A stretch of 64,000 nucleotides of DNA from Gibbula magus (GCA_936450465.1 OW388294.1:68156075-68220074), one strand, 5' to 3'. Numbered from the stretch's first letter, positions 25,939 through 37,128 are shown. The notes: generated from the sequence alone by a model not told the origin. A program made the numbers and translations.

Positions 25939-26231
25939 ATGACGTCACTGTGTTTGACTAACTTATTTTGGATACACACCACTCATTGAATAACTTTCAA
26001 CTGGTTGCTCAACAGTTGTTTCAAATAACTAAAGTTGTCTCATAAAGATATTCAGAAACCGTATGTAATAAAACTTATTAAATCCTACAATTAGGAAACA
26101 CGTTTCCTCTTCCAGCATTAAAAAGAAAGTATCTAATTGTACATTTTCTGTCTCAATGTTTTCAACAGTTTTACTCACGGCATACAAACCAGAGACAAAT
26201 ACTTGATTTGAAATAAAGTTTAATTACAACG

Positions 26232-26276
26232 AAGAAGACAAATATTTTATGGATGACCAACCTCTTTATTAACAAC
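26232..26276 (-). repeat. Penelope-like terminal remnant, left arm
   Basis: 'gaagacaaatattttatgg' and 'atgaccaacctctttatt' are the reverse complement of the signature at 12800-12875 and of the block at 26470-26520. With 26455-26570 it makes a loose inverted pair. Confidence 0.45.
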
Positions 26277-26454
26277 ATGGACAATCATTAGTTAATCATC
26301 TTACCTTACGACAATCAGTAGTTAATCATCCTACCTACCACTGGTATTCTTGTTATCACAACCTCACTTTTTTCAACCTTTCATGTCAGTGTTGTGTTGT
26401 CCTTGTTATCCCATTATCATACAAACATAAATCACGTATATATATAAGCTCTAA

Positions 26455-26570
26455 GATCTATACCGAAACGTCGCTATTGTTAATAAAGACGTTGGTCATC
26501 TATAAAATCCTTGTCATCTTCATCAGACCAACTTCTAGAATGCCACTCAAACAGTTTAATCATAGCGTGG
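26455..26570 (+). repeat. Penelope-like terminal remnant, right arm
   Basis: 'gatctataccgaaacgtcgc' and 'taataaagacgttggtc' are followed by 'cttcatcagaccaacttctag'. The same words, in varying order, occur at 9188 and 12780. No coding part lies between the arms. Confidence 0.45.
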
Positions 26571-26629
26571 ATATGAATCATTTTCAACCATTTATGTATT
26601 CATGTATTAAAATATAGAAAAGTAGTTAC

Positions 26630-26664
26630 CTCTTCAATTAAACTCTTTCGAATATTTACATAAC
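26630..26664 (-). CDS. Candidate micro-exon C2 (35 nt)
   Basis: On the minus strand a strong acceptor 'tttgtttgatttcag' precedes 35 nt and then donor 'gtaact'. Entered in phase 1 it reads GYVNIRKSLIEE. It aligns with the micro-exon at 39232-39267 (VAVRVKYYER against VNIRKSLIEE) with a one-base length difference that changes the exit phase to 0. If the donor is skipped, the frame ends 10 codons later (VTTFLYFNT stop), so it could be the last exon of the micro-exon array. No protein family is recognised. Confidence 0.4.
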
Positions 26665-27040
26665 CTGAAATCAAACAAAATAAAGATCTTTATTAAAATG
26701 TCGTTGTTGGTAATGCAGAAGTGTACATTCTAAAGGCTAATGAAATGTGATCAGGTTCTTTTTAAAACAAGGTTTTAGTGAAGAAGTAAAGAAGTCCCAT
26801 AAATATGGACTTACTGGATTAGAATATTTGTAAACTATATTATAAACATAATATAAAGAAAAACTTCAAATCATTGAAACAGAGCTGAATATCTACACAT
26901 CATGATTTGCCCCAAAAATTTATTTTGAAATGCCCCTCTTGCAGGAACCTGTAACCTCTTATAACCATGTAAGTGCGCTACAATGAAAATTTTCTGCTGG
27001 TCTAGAAAATACTTAATCTGATAGCAATTAATATATTTAC

Positions 27041-27121
27041 CGTCAGGTAGAGAGCTTTTTCCTAGACCTTCCTCTGGTGGTGTAATACTAGTAGCGTTGA
27101 GGCGTTCTACCTTTGATGAAT
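27041..27121 (-). CDS. Micro-exon module A, copy 11 (81 nt)
   Basis: The lowest-coordinate copy of the 81-nt module. The acceptor is CTAAAG and the donor GTAAATAT. Entered in phase 1 it is open throughout (SSKVERLNATSITPPEEGLG...). The second possible frame (phase 0) is stopped by TAG. It shares the unusual SSKVE start with copy 10 and is among the most diverged. Confidence 0.45.
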
Positions 27122-27727
27122 CTTTAGAAAAAGCGTCATTTCATTAGAAAAATACATATACATTCTGCATGTTTAGGAGCCCTGTTTAAAGGTGTTGTGT
27201 TGTTGTAAATTTATATAACTGGGGAAATCATTGTTAAGGAGTTATATATATTGCACATTGTTAGAATATGCAACTGTAAATAGAAAGCTCAAAAGAAACA
27301 TTAAAGCTGTGAGTCATTTCACATCTTTCGAAAAGAAGCTACTCAAAGTAATATCTTCCTGCATGACCTCTGATAGTGTAAACTGTTTGAGGGTCAATTA
27401 ATATAAAGTGTAGTGAAACTATTTCAAAAGCATAATGCAATTGGTCAAGTAATACTCATAGCTATTGCGTTGTAAACTTTTTAGCGAATGCAGTTATGCA
27501 TGGAAGTATCTCATAAGAAATAAGATCTTGTATTTTACATAACAAATGCAACGATTTTCAAACTCGACGTTCCTTGGATGAGCTGACAATTCGGGTAATT
27601 GTTTTCTCAGAGATTCGGCTTCGTGTAAAAGCATATGTAACCTCTTATTATCATGTAAGTGCACTTCAATGTAAAATGCCTGCTACTCTGGGGAAACGAT
27701 TGCAGTTATAGCAGCTACTATACACAC

Positions 27728-27808
27728 CCTCAGGTTGGGCGTTGTGTCCTTGGTTTTCCATTGGTGATGTAATAAAAGAAGTACTTGGGCTTTCTACCTT
27801 TGAAGAAA
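27728..27808 (-). CDS. Micro-exon module A, copy 10 (81 nt)
   Basis: 81 nt between ATAAAG and GTGTGTAT; the donor is weaker than the usual GTTTGT. Phase 1 reads SSKVESPSTSFITSPMENQG... and is open. Phase 0 is stopped by TAG. Confidence 0.45.
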
Positions 27809-28171
27809 CTTTATGAAAAGGATTATTTCATTAAAAATATATATATATCTACTTTCCGCAAAGGTAAGTGTCCTGTTTTTAAGTTTGTTGTTATTGTAAA
27901 ATCAGATAACACGAGAACACCCTTTAACGGATTAATATGACACGAAACTAAAATATTCAAATGGAAATGGACATCTCAAAAGAAAAGAAATCCAGAAAAT
28001 CTTTCTGTTTTTAAATATCTTTAAACATTTGATTTGCCCTCATTACAAGTTTATTTGAAAATTTCTCTCTTGCAGGAACTTGTAACCTCTTATAAGCATG
28101 TAAGTACACTACAATTTACAGTTCCTGCTACTCTAGAAAATGATTAATCTGAAATAAATTACTTTACAAAC

Positions 28172-28252
28172 CTTCAGCTTGAGTGTTATTTCCTTGGTCT
28201 TCTTCTGGTTGCGTAATGACAGAAGCACTGGAGTCTTCTTCGTTTGATGAAC
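28172..28252 (-). CDS. Micro-exon module A, copy 9 (81 nt)
   Basis: 81 nt between CTAAAG and GTTTGTAAAG. Phase 1 reads SSNEEDSSASVITQPEEDQG and continues NNTQAEG, with an NNT glycosylation-type sequon. The unit upstream of it (to about 28500) is broken by the Penelope-like insertion. Confidence 0.5.
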
Positions 28253-28561
28253 CTTTAGGAAAAGGACCAGATTTCGTTAGACAGCTAACTGTACATATAT
28301 GTATATTCTGCATATGTAAGAGCCTTGTTTATAGGTTTGTTGTTATTATAGGATCAGATAACAGGAGAAAACCCTTTAACGGATTAATATGACACATAAA
28401 TAAAATATTCAAATGGAAATAGACAGCTGAAAAGAAACCTTTAAGGTCTGGATAATTTAACAATATCTTTCAGAAATAGGCTTGGTTTAAACATATTTTA
28501 TTCACTGAGAAAAAGATTGGGAACTTAAAATGTCCTCTCCTTAGTATGTACACAATTGATT

Positions 28562-28564
<3 letters not shown>

Positions 28565-28626
<62 letters not shown>
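28565..28626. repeat. (TA)n microsatellite, ~62 bp
   Basis: TA run followed by ACACACACAC, directly before the Penelope-like fragment. A matching TA + CACACA tract lies on the other side at 29843-29895. Confidence 0.97.
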
Positions 28627-28636
<10 letters not shown>

Positions 28637-28639
28637 TGA

Positions 28640-29692
28640 CGGACTTGCAGTGTTAGAATCCTCCTCAGGGAGTCGAGCTGGCAGAGCAAGAAAAGACATC
28701 ATCAGAGTGTTCACCAAAGATCACAGTGGAAGCCAACCTAACATCCGTGAACTTCCTCGACGTAAATCTTGACCTACAGACAGGTACATACCAACCATAC
28801 CGGAAACCAAACTATGACACAGTCTATATCAACGCCAAGTCCAATCACCCACCAAGCATTATTAAAAACATGCCCAAAGCCATTGTCCACAGAATTTCAA
28901 CGCTCTCTTCAAACAAAGAAATATTTGACAAGTCTATGCCTCACTATGAAGCCGCACTAAAATCAGCTTAATACGATTGTGACGCTGGATACATGACCGA
29001 CTGCAACAACCAGAGCAAGACAAGAAAGGCCAGATCAAGACTAGTAACTTGGTATAACCCGCCTTTCGGCAGGAATGTCAAGACTAACATCGGCAAGGCT
29101 TTCCTCAACATCGTGGACAAGCACTTCCCTCGTGGCCATCAACTCCACAAATTATTCAACAGATCCACACTGAAGATCAGCTACAGTTGCATGAATAACT
29201 TCGAGCAAGCAGTCAAAGCCCACAACAGCAAAACCATCAAAGCTAACCACTCAAAGCAGGAAACAAAACTGTGTAACTGCAGACAAAAAGCCAATTGTCC
29301 ACTCAACGGTAAATGTCTAACGAGTGACGTCATATACAAGGCCACTGTCGAAACCAACACAAACACTGCATCGTATATTGGCCTCGTGACTGGCCCATTC
29401 AAGACCAGGTACAATACCTACACCAAGTCGTTTCGCATTGAACGCTATGAAAAGGAAACTGAACTTTCAAAATACATATGGAAATTAAAAAGGAAAAACT
29501 AAGAATTCAATATCAAGTGGGATATTGAAAGAAAAATCCAACACCAATAAGAGAGACTTTGGAAAATGTAACCTATGCATAGAGGAGAAGCTTGCCATAC
29601 TCAGCTTGAGAGACAACATCATTAACAAATGGAGCGAGCTACTATCAAGCTGTCGTCACGGGAACAACCCAAGCCGAGCTAGAAAGAAATAA
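28640..29692 (+). pseudogene. Penelope-like retroelement: RT C-terminus and GIY-YIG endonuclease, broken
   Basis: The reading frame covers the end of the reverse transcriptase (VNFLDVNLDLQTGTYQPYRK, then SNHPPSIIKNMP) and the linker (WYNPPFGRNVKTNIGKAF, KLFNRSTLKISYSCM). A CCHH-like zinc motif (CNCRQKANCPLNGKC) comes next, then the GIY-YIG nuclease (VIYKATVE...SYIGLVTG..KTRY). This order is diagnostic of Penelope-like elements. An in-frame TAA interrupts at about 28969. Frameshifts occur near 28715 and twice between 29495 and 29535, after which the C-terminus continues in another frame to TAA at 29690. The RT palm with its catalytic aspartates is missing. The copy is dead, inserted in an array unit. 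Confidence 0.85.
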
Positions 29693-29841
29693 ACCTTGTG
29701 CCTAAGGGAATATCCACAAGCCTGATGATCGCCACACAGTGTGAGCGTGAAACTTTTAGTTTCAATTTGAGTATATAAACGTGTCTCCATTTGTATTTAA
29801 GCTCTACATCTTATGTATTGAGCACTCTCCTACTGTGAACT

Positions 29842-29842
<1 letters not shown>

Positions 29843-29895
<53 letters not shown>
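29843..29895. repeat. (TA)n(CA)n microsatellite
   Basis: About 39 bp of TA followed by CACACACACACA, immediately 3' of the Penelope-like fragment. Confidence 0.97.
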
Positions 29896-29896
<1 letters not shown>

Positions 29897-30175
29897 TAAC
29901 TTTCACAATCTAACTCTCAGGTGGTAAATATGGAACAAAATAATGGATTTAGAAGTAGAAATCATCCATTTTAATGGCGAGCGCTTTTAGTTACACAGCC
30001 TCTTCAGGCCATACATAACGGATAAGGATAGTGTACAGGAGAAGGGTAAACTAGATGAAAAAAAAACAGTAACATTATAAATATTAAAAAATCGTTTTGT
30101 GTCACTGATTTAATTTTGGACTAAAGTAAATAAACGTTTATTTTGACATTATGATATGATATGAGATATATAATA
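29896..30175 (-). repeat. Second Penelope-like terminal remnant
   Basis: Read in reverse, 'cctgaagaggctgtgtaac', then 'taaaagcgctcgccat' and 'aaaatggatgatttc' have the shape of a Penelope-like element end (…CCTGAAGAGGC…AAGCGCTCG…). It ends where the array unit resumes at about 30176 ('aatattaaagctgtgagtc'). The family call is inference. Confidence 0.4.
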
Positions 30176-30585
30176 TTAAAGCTGTGAGTCATTTCACATC
30201 TTTCGAAAAGAAGCTACTCAAAGTAATATCTTCCTGCATAACCTCTTATACAATATAAAGTGTAAACTGTTTGAGGATCAATTAATATAAAGTGTAGTGA
30301 AACTATTGCAAAAGCATACTGCAATTAGTCAATCAATAATCATATCTATTGCATTGTAAAGTTCGTTACGAATGCAGTATTCTTCATAAGTAATAAGAGC
30401 TTGATTTTACATAACAAATTTTAAAAATGTACATGCCTTGGATAAGCTGGCAGATCAGATCCTTGTTCTACTCTCTATTAAAGGCAATCAAAAGAATATT
30501 AAACACAGGTTTTAAGCTTTAAATTCATTATATGATCTATTTCTTTCAAATAGTAACACATTCGACTTATCAAAAATATACTTTC

Positions 30586-30632
30586 TTGTCACTGATGAGC
30601 AGAATTACAAGGAACATCAATAGATTCTTCAT
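30586..30632 (-). pseudogene. Module B copy 6: signal-peptide-like exon with lost donor
   Basis: On the minus strand an ATG at 30632 starts MKNLLMFLVILLISDK, a textbook signal-peptide shape (Lys, then a hydrophobic core). The donor seen in the five sister copies (GTAAGTAG) is here GAAAGTA, so splicing is probably lost. This copy shows best what module B may originally have encoded. Confidence 0.4.
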
Positions 30633-31120
30633 TTTAAATGCTTTTATGTCATCGTTTACTCTTTTCGTGTTTTCTAGAAACAGCTTCGGAATTTTTTAAT
30701 ATTACTATGGCACTGAAATAACCTCTTTCACTATTGGCGTTTCACGTCTATGAAGGCATTTAATATCTTGAATTTAAGAAAACAGATCTTTATCAAAATT
30801 GGTTGAAGGCAAAATTGTACATTCTGAAGTGTAATGGAAAGTGATCAGGTTCATTTAAGAACATGCTTTTGTCTTGTGGAAAACAAGTCCCTTAATGTGG
30901 CCATATAGGAAAAGGAATACTTGTAAAGTATATTTAAACTAAAAAATAATTCAAACAGAGATAATAATTTAATCATTATTATTTGCGCTCATCACACGTT
31001 TATTTGGAAAATCCGTCTTTCAGCAACCTGCAACCTTTTACAACCATGTCAGTGCACTACCTTGTACAGTTTCTGTTAATCTGGAACATGGATTAATTTG
31101 AAATATATTACTTTACAAAC

Positions 31121-31201
31121 CTGCAGGTTGAGTGTTGTTTCCTTGGCCTTCCTCAGGTTTTGTAATATGCGAAGCAGAGGGGCCTTCTTCGTTTGATGAA
31201 A
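31121..31201 (-). CDS. Micro-exon module A, copy 8 (81 nt)
   Basis: 81 nt between CCTAAG and GTTTGTAAAG. Phase 1 reads SSNEEGPSASHITKPEEGQG and continues NNTQPAG. Open, with good splice borders. Confidence 0.5.
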
Positions 31202-31589
31202 CTTAGGAAAAACAACATTCCATTAGAAGGATAACTGTACATTTCATAACCTAAATTCATTGATCATAAAAAAATTCATTGTTATAGAGCTAATGTGTTT
31301 CACAACATATTCTGTCCTCATTACAAGTTTTAAACTTTCCCTCTTCAAGGAAAATGTAACCTTTTATTATTATTTATATTAAGAAATGTCACCATACAAA
31401 ATACAAGATAATTCATGTAATACAGGCGACAGAAGAAAAGATACACGATGTGTTCACAAGCCAACTAAACTAGACTTAGACTAGACTTTCTGAGAAACAA
31501 CATTATGGTCAAATAAAATTTTGAAAAAGCGATTTTAACATCCCAAGTGTACCCGAGCAGGAATGGAAATGCAATTTTTATACTCTGAT

Positions 31590-32270
31590 GTATGAAATTG
31601 CGGGCACTGCTTTACAAATCATGTCCCTATAAAAAGCATTTTTATCTTCTTTCTCCAACTGCAGTGTTTCGTTGTCTACACCGTTGCAAATGTGGTGACT
31701 TTTCTTTTGAGGTTGAATGTAAAGAATACAAAGTTTCTCAAAATGAAGCTTCTTTGAAAAAGTTGGCAACTGATATATTTGTTCTGATCTCGAAGGTACA
31801 TCATGTCAAAGCATGTGTGAACTGATATATTTATTTCTTATATTGTATATTGAAGATTCTCATAGGACTTCAACAATCATGATTTTCTATTCTTGTGCCA
31901 TTTAGAAAGAACGATTGTCTTGTTTTCTAGATAGAACTTTGGACTATTTTAATATAATTGGTACAAAACAACCCGTTTCAATGTTGGCATTTCCCGTCTT
32001 TAACAGAATTCATATCCTAAACATAACTACACAAAGATCCTTAATAATGTTGTGCACATTCTGAAATCCAAGAAAACCTGATCAGTTTATTTTTAAAGCA
32101 AGGTTTAGTGGAGCGGAGTGAAAGTCCTTTAATATTGAGACAAACAAATAGGAAGCTATGTAATGTTGTTTTAAACTCAATAATCATCCAAAACAGACCT
32201 AACCTTGTAAGTATTATGACAAGCACTCATGACAAGTTCGTTTGAAAGTTTCCCGACTGCAGGAACCTGT
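31590..32270. repeat. Array spacer block duplicated at 47797-48460
   Basis: From 'gcgggcactgctttacaaat' onward the two blocks agree closely for several hundred bases, with small indels ('tgcagtgtttcgttgtctac', 'attctcataggacttcaac', 'agcctgatcag' region). The block lies between micro-exons and is not coding. It shows that exons and introns were duplicated together. Confidence 0.75.
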
Positions 32271-32358
32271 CATTTCTTATAACCATGTAAGTGTACTACA
32301 TTGTACAGTTTCTGCTGCTCTTGAAATGGATTAATTTGAAAGCAATTACTTAAAAAAC

Positions 32359-32445
32359 CTGCAGGTTGAGTATTCTTTCCTTGGCCTGCCTCTGGTTTTG
32401 TAATAAGAGAAGCGGAGGCCTAGGGGCCTTCTTCATTTGCTGAAA
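32359..32445 (-). pseudogene. Micro-exon module A, copy 7 (87 nt, in-frame stop)
   Basis: A 6-nt insertion (taggcc) after GAAGAAGGCCCC keeps the length a multiple of three but places TAG in the phase-1 frame after SANEEGP. The borders (CGTCAAG acceptor, GTTTTTTAAG donor) are otherwise present, the donor weakened. In phase 0 the copy stays open. Inclusion of this exon in phase 1 would end the protein. Confidence 0.5.
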
Positions 32446-33554
32446 CTTGACGAAACGCGTCTTATCTTATAACAATGTGATCATATTTCTAGAAATACCC
32501 TCGGAATGTTTTATATAACTATGTGACTGAAATAACCTGTTTCGCTATTGGCATTTTCACGGGTTTCATACCTTGAATTTAACCAAAATAGATCTTATCA
32601 AAAGTGTGTTAACGGCAAAATTATGAAATGTGATCAGGTTCTTTTCAAAGCAAGGTTTGGTGAAGTTGAAAACAAGTCTTTAAATGTGATAGGAATATGA
32701 ACCTTTGTAAAGTATAGTTTAAACTGAATAATCATTGATATCGAGCTAATGTTTCAAACATACACTAAATGCCAAAAGAAACGTTACCCCACTTCTTTTT
32801 TTAATAATGTTTTAACTATCAAAGATATTTGAGAAATGAATGGTTCAAAAGAAAGCTGAATAACGTAGCTTTATGCAAATAACACGTTTAAAATTTCTGA
32901 TGGATTCATATTGGGGCAAAATGCAGTTTGCTTAAGAAGTTTAAAATTGTCCTGTTTTCGACCAGGCTGGTAGTAACCAATAAATGTGATTTAGATGTCC
33001 AGAATAAGTTGAAAGTAAACTTTCACTTTTGTGACTTGACAAAAAGGTTGTATGCTTTACATCATAACCCCTAAACGATGAAAAATAATGTGTAAGTGTG
33101 AAACTTATGAAATATATTTTTCTAGTCATCAAAGATCTTTTCTCGTAATTAACCTTAGCGAAAACGAGTTTACTGTGTTGTCAAATGACTTGATAGTATT
33201 TAGGAACACAGACGATTATTAATGTGAATATTTTTGCTTGAAAATGAAAACTTTTAATGTTTTTGTTTGTCACCCAAACGCATTATCACTCAAATGTAGC
33301 AACATTCAAGCAGCATTTGCATGAATTGAATACTTCTACAGAGTATAAAAGGTGCCTACTTTGCATGATATGGAACAAATGTACGAAATCATGCCGCGAT
33401 TGACAAGTGGAGAAAGAGAAAGAACTCTGGGGATGTTGCAGATGGGGTCGACCAACAACGATGTTGCCAATACCTTTTATAATCACGAAAGTGCATTAGA
33501 ATGAACATTTTCTGCCACTCTTGGAATTGATAAATTTGAAAACAATATCTAAAC

Positions 33555-33580
33555 CTGCAGGTTGAGTGTTGTTTCCTTGG
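33555..33580 (-). pseudogene. Micro-exon module A, copy 6, truncated
   Basis: Only the last 26 nt of the module (ending CAACCTGCAG with donor GTTTAGAT) remain. At 33580 the sequence jumps into 'acatgtatatatatatttg', the same sequence found at 34627 in the neighbouring duplication. It is a deletion junction. Confidence 0.6.
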
Positions 33581-33794
33581 ACATGTATATATATATTTGA
33601 TGTCAAAGCGGGTATCTTTGCCTTTTAAACAGGTCATTTCTCATTGTCTTTACTAAAGGCTTGAATTGGACATTAAACACGATTAAACAAGATTACACTT
33701 ATAAATTTCATGATATAAACTATTTCTTTTATGTTGTCGTTTTCAAATAGTTACACACTTTACATCTCAAGAAAAAAATATAAAATCTACTTAC

Positions 33795-33826
33795 TTATCA
33801 CTGATTGACAGGATTACAAGCAACAT
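33795..33826 (-). CDS. Module B copy 5: ATG plus hydrophobic micro-exon
   Basis: ATG then MLLVILSISDK up to donor GTAAGTAG (exit phase 2). 32 nt from ATG to donor, as in four other copies. It may be a signal-peptide exon, but its exit phase does not fit the next module A, so its use is uncertain. Confidence 0.3.
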
Positions 33827-33955
33827 CAAATAGATTACTCTTTAAAATACTTTTAATTGAACTTTGTGTATTCTTGTGTCTTAACGACAAAACGATTCTC
33901 CTTGTACAGTTTCTATAGCTCCGGAAAATGACGAATGTGAAAACAATTAACAAAC

Positions 33956-34036
33956 CTGCAGGTTGAGTGTTGTTTCCTTGGCCTTCCTCTGGTTGTGTAA
34001 TAAGAGAAACGGAGAGGCTTTCTTCATCTGATGAAT
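33956..34036 (-). CDS. Micro-exon module A, copy 5 (81 nt)
   Basis: 81 nt between CTAAAG and GTTTGTTAAT. Phase 1 reads SSDEESLSVSLITQPEEGQG and continues NNTQPAG. Open. Confidence 0.5.
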
Positions 34037-34835
34037 CTTTAGGAAAAACAACATTTTATTAGAAGGATACCTGTATATGTATATTCTTCATAGGTTAGAG
34101 TCATCTTTATAGGATAGAATTTATTGTAAAATTCGATAACGGGGGAAATTATTGTAAAGGAGTAATATGACACATTGATAAAGAATTCATATTGAAATAG
34201 TCAGACCAAAAGAAACCTTCGAGCTCTGAGTCATTTCGTAAAATTTTTCAAAAAAAGTCTTCTCAAAGAAATAAAGTCCAGCATAAGCACTGACAGAATT
34301 TGATATGTGGAAAAGCTCTTTAAAAGGAAAATTCAATTGGTCAATATCATATTCATAGATATTGCATTGTCAAGTTCGTCACGAATATCCATGTGAATGA
34401 AAAGTATTCTTCATGAGAAATATGAATTTATATTTTACATAACGAATACTATTTTTGTCAAAAGCGACTTTCCTTGGATATGATCACAAATCGGATGTTT
34501 GTTCTGATCTGTGAGATTTGGCTTCATGTTAAAGCATATGTGAAATGATTTATTTATTCTAATATAGATTTAAAGGATTCTCATTGGTCTCCAACAGTAC
34601 TGAAATCCTCCGAATAACGCATCGACATGTATGTATATTTGATGTCAAAGCGTGTATCTTTGCCTTTTAAACAGGTCATTTCTCATTGTCTTTACTAAAG
34701 GCTTGAATTGAACATTAAACACGATTAAACAAGATTACAATTTTAAATTTCATGATATAAACTATTTCTTTTATGTTGTCGTTTTCAAATAGATACACAC
34801 TTTAAATCTCAAGAAAAAATATAAAATCTACTTAC

Positions 34836-34867
34836 TTTTCACTGATTGACAGGATTACAAGCAACAT
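34836..34867 (-). CDS. Module B copy 4
   Basis: MLLVILSISEK from ATG to donor GTAAGTAG, 32 nt, exit phase 2. Nearly the same as copy 5. Confidence 0.3.
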
Positions 34868-35004
34868 CAAATAGATTACTCTTTAAAATACTTTTAATTG
34901 AACTTTGTGTAAACTTGTGTCTTTACAACAAAACGATTCTCCTTGTACAGTTCCTATTTCTATTTCCGGAAAATGACGAATGTGAAAACAATTACTTAAC
35001 AAAC

Positions 35005-35085
35005 CTGCAGGTTGAGTGTTGTTTCCTTGGCCTTCCTCTGGTTGTATAATAAGAGAAATGGAGGGGCCTTCTTCATTTGATGAAA
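35005..35085 (-). CDS. Micro-exon module A, copy 4 (81 nt)
   Basis: 81 nt between CCTCAAG and GTTTGTTAAG. Phase 1 reads SSNEEGPSISLIIQPEEGQG and continues NNTQPAG. Good borders on both sides; this copy is close to the family consensus. The 27-residue repeat is hydrophilic, acidic and rich in Gln/Asn/Pro, and carries one NNT sequon. No known domain is recognised. Confidence 0.5.
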
Positions 35086-35847
35086 CTTGAGGAAAAACAA
35101 CATTTCATTAGAAAGATAACTGTACATATATGTATATTCTGCAAATGTAGGAGACCTGTTTATAGATTTATTGTTTTTGTTAAATAAATCTTTGTAAAGG
35201 ATTAATTTGACACATTGATAAAATATTCAACTTGAAAAAGACAGCTAAACAGTAACATTGCAGATCTGAGTGATTTCACAATAATATTATCTTCCAAAAT
35301 ACTATTCAAAGTCGTATGAAAGTCAGATGTGGTGGAACGGTTTCAAAAGCATAATTGCAATCGGTCGATTTATATTTATAGCTATTGCATAATAAACTTC
35401 GTAACGAATGCAAACGTTTATGAAAAGTAATATTCTCTAGAAATATGAGCTTGTAATTTACACATTTTGAATACAAAGTTTCTCAAAATGAAAGTTCTTT
35501 GAAAAAGTTGGCAGCTGAGATATTTGTTGATGTCATTCATGTCAGAGCATTAGCTAACGGATATGTTTTATTTCTTATAATAAATATTGAAGATTCTCAT
35601 TATACTTCAACAATGATATACCTCTGAAGTACGCATCAACATATAATGGATGTCAAATTGAAAATCTTTTCCAACAAGCCCTATTGTGTTGTCTAGGTTG
35701 TGTTTATTGCCTCTATTAAAGGCGTGTAAATGAATATTAAACATGGAAGATTCAAGTTTTAAATTTCATAATATGAACTACTTCTTAAATGTTGACGTTT
35801 TCAAGTAGTTACCCACTTGATATCTCAAGAAAACAGAATCTACTTAC

Positions 35848-35884
35848 TTATCACTGATGAGCAGAATAACACGGAACAACACAT
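35848..35884 (-). CDS. Module B copy 3
   Basis: ATG (35884) to donor GTAAGTAG gives MCCSVLFCSSVI with exit phase 1, because the sequence differs from the other copies around the ATG. This is the only copy whose exit phase fits module A. It remains a weak candidate. Confidence 0.25.
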
Positions 35885-36117
35885 AGATTCATCATTTAGT
35901 TGATTTTACATCATGGCTTTTCTATTCTTGTGTCATTTAGCCAGAACGATTGTCCTGTTTTCTAGATAGAACTTTGGAATATATCATAAAGATTCTTTTT
36001 TAAAACAAGGTTTGGTGAAGGGGAACGAAAGTCCTTAAATAATGAGACACACGAATAAGAAGCTAATTAATGTAAATTTTAAACTTATTAATCATCAAAA
36101 CAGGGCTAACCTTGTAA

Positions 36118-36780
36118 TAAACAAAACACATTCGTTGTTGTACGCGCGATATCAACACAATGTGCATTGACGTCGCGCATACAACACAAATAAAATACAT
36201 TGTTGTGGGTTAATGGTCATGGGCGTGGCGGTTCTTGGAGGGCCCTAACCAAGATAATATCATAGAGATTTAATTCGGGCGATTACGGAGTACCCACCAA
36301 CACCAGCAGGGTAAAATATATGCAAACGAAGTTGCAGCAGCAGCAGCCTAATAATAGATAAATATATCGTTTCGCTAAAAAGCTGGACATTAATATTATG
36401 CTGGAATAGTCCCACTGATAAGTGGAGATAAGATCCAACTGAAAAGTAGGACCCCCCCCCCCCCCCCCCAAATTTAGAATATCGGTATACCAATATGTTT
36501 AATCCTTCAAGAAAACCGCCACACCAATAACATTTTTTATTACCAAAGAAATGAACATAGCCATAAGCTGGCTGGTCCTGTGAAGAAAGAGAAGTATAAA
36601 GAAGAAAGGCAACTTAAGATGGGAAGGGCGGGGATTCGAAGATAAACGACACTGTGATCGTGTCGGCGAAGCGAGGGAGAATGGAGCTGAGCAGCCGTTG
36701 AGAATTTAACGTGACGTCATTGGTAACAAAGATACGTCATTGAGAGGGTTTAAGAAAAACTGGTTAAATTGCTACATTAA
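36118..36780. mobile_element. Insertion of unknown type in an array unit
   Basis: Array-type sequence stops at 'gctaaccttgtaat' (36117) and resumes at 'ataactacataaagatc' (about 36785). The inserted 660 bp is GC-richer, unrelated to the sister units, and holds a tract of 18 C (36452-36469). Short flanking stretches of array sequence are present on both sides. No open frame or terminal repeat was recognised. Confidence 0.45.
36452..36469. repeat. Poly-C tract of 18
   Basis: 18 consecutive C. The glycine-rich frames across it on the minus strand are artefacts. Confidence 0.97.
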
Positions 36781-37128
36781 TTAATTAAACATAACTACAT
36801 AAAGATCTTCATAAAAATGGTATTGTACTTTCTGAATTCTAATAAAGCCTGATCAGATTCTTTTTTAAACAAGGTTTGGTGAAGCGGAACGAAAGTCCTT
36901 AAATAATGAAACACACGAATAGGAAGCTATGTAATGTTGTTTTAAACTCAATAATCATCAAAACAGAGCTAAACTTGTAATTATTATGACAGGCACTCAT
37001 GACAAGTTCATTTGAAAGTTTCCCTCCTGCAGGAACCTGTTATTTCTTATAACCATGTAAGTGCACTACATTGTACATTTTCTGCTGCTCTTGAAATGGA
37101 TTAATTTGAAAGCAATTACTTAACAAAC

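Larger units (their letters stand above)
33580..34036. repeat. Recent tandem duplication, lower copy
   Basis: The segment from 'gacatgtat..atatttgatg' to the end of module A copy 5 is nearly identical to 34627-35085. The period is about 1.05 kb. The block includes one module B and one module A. The high identity, also in intron, marks it as the youngest duplication in the array. Confidence 0.8.
34627..35085. repeat. Recent tandem duplication, upper copy
   Basis: Near-identical partner of 33580-34036; see that entry. Differences are mostly single bases and short indels in T or A runs. Confidence 0.8.

Noticed and set aside
36260..36493. Glycine-rich open frames
   Set aside because: Produced by the 18-C tract.
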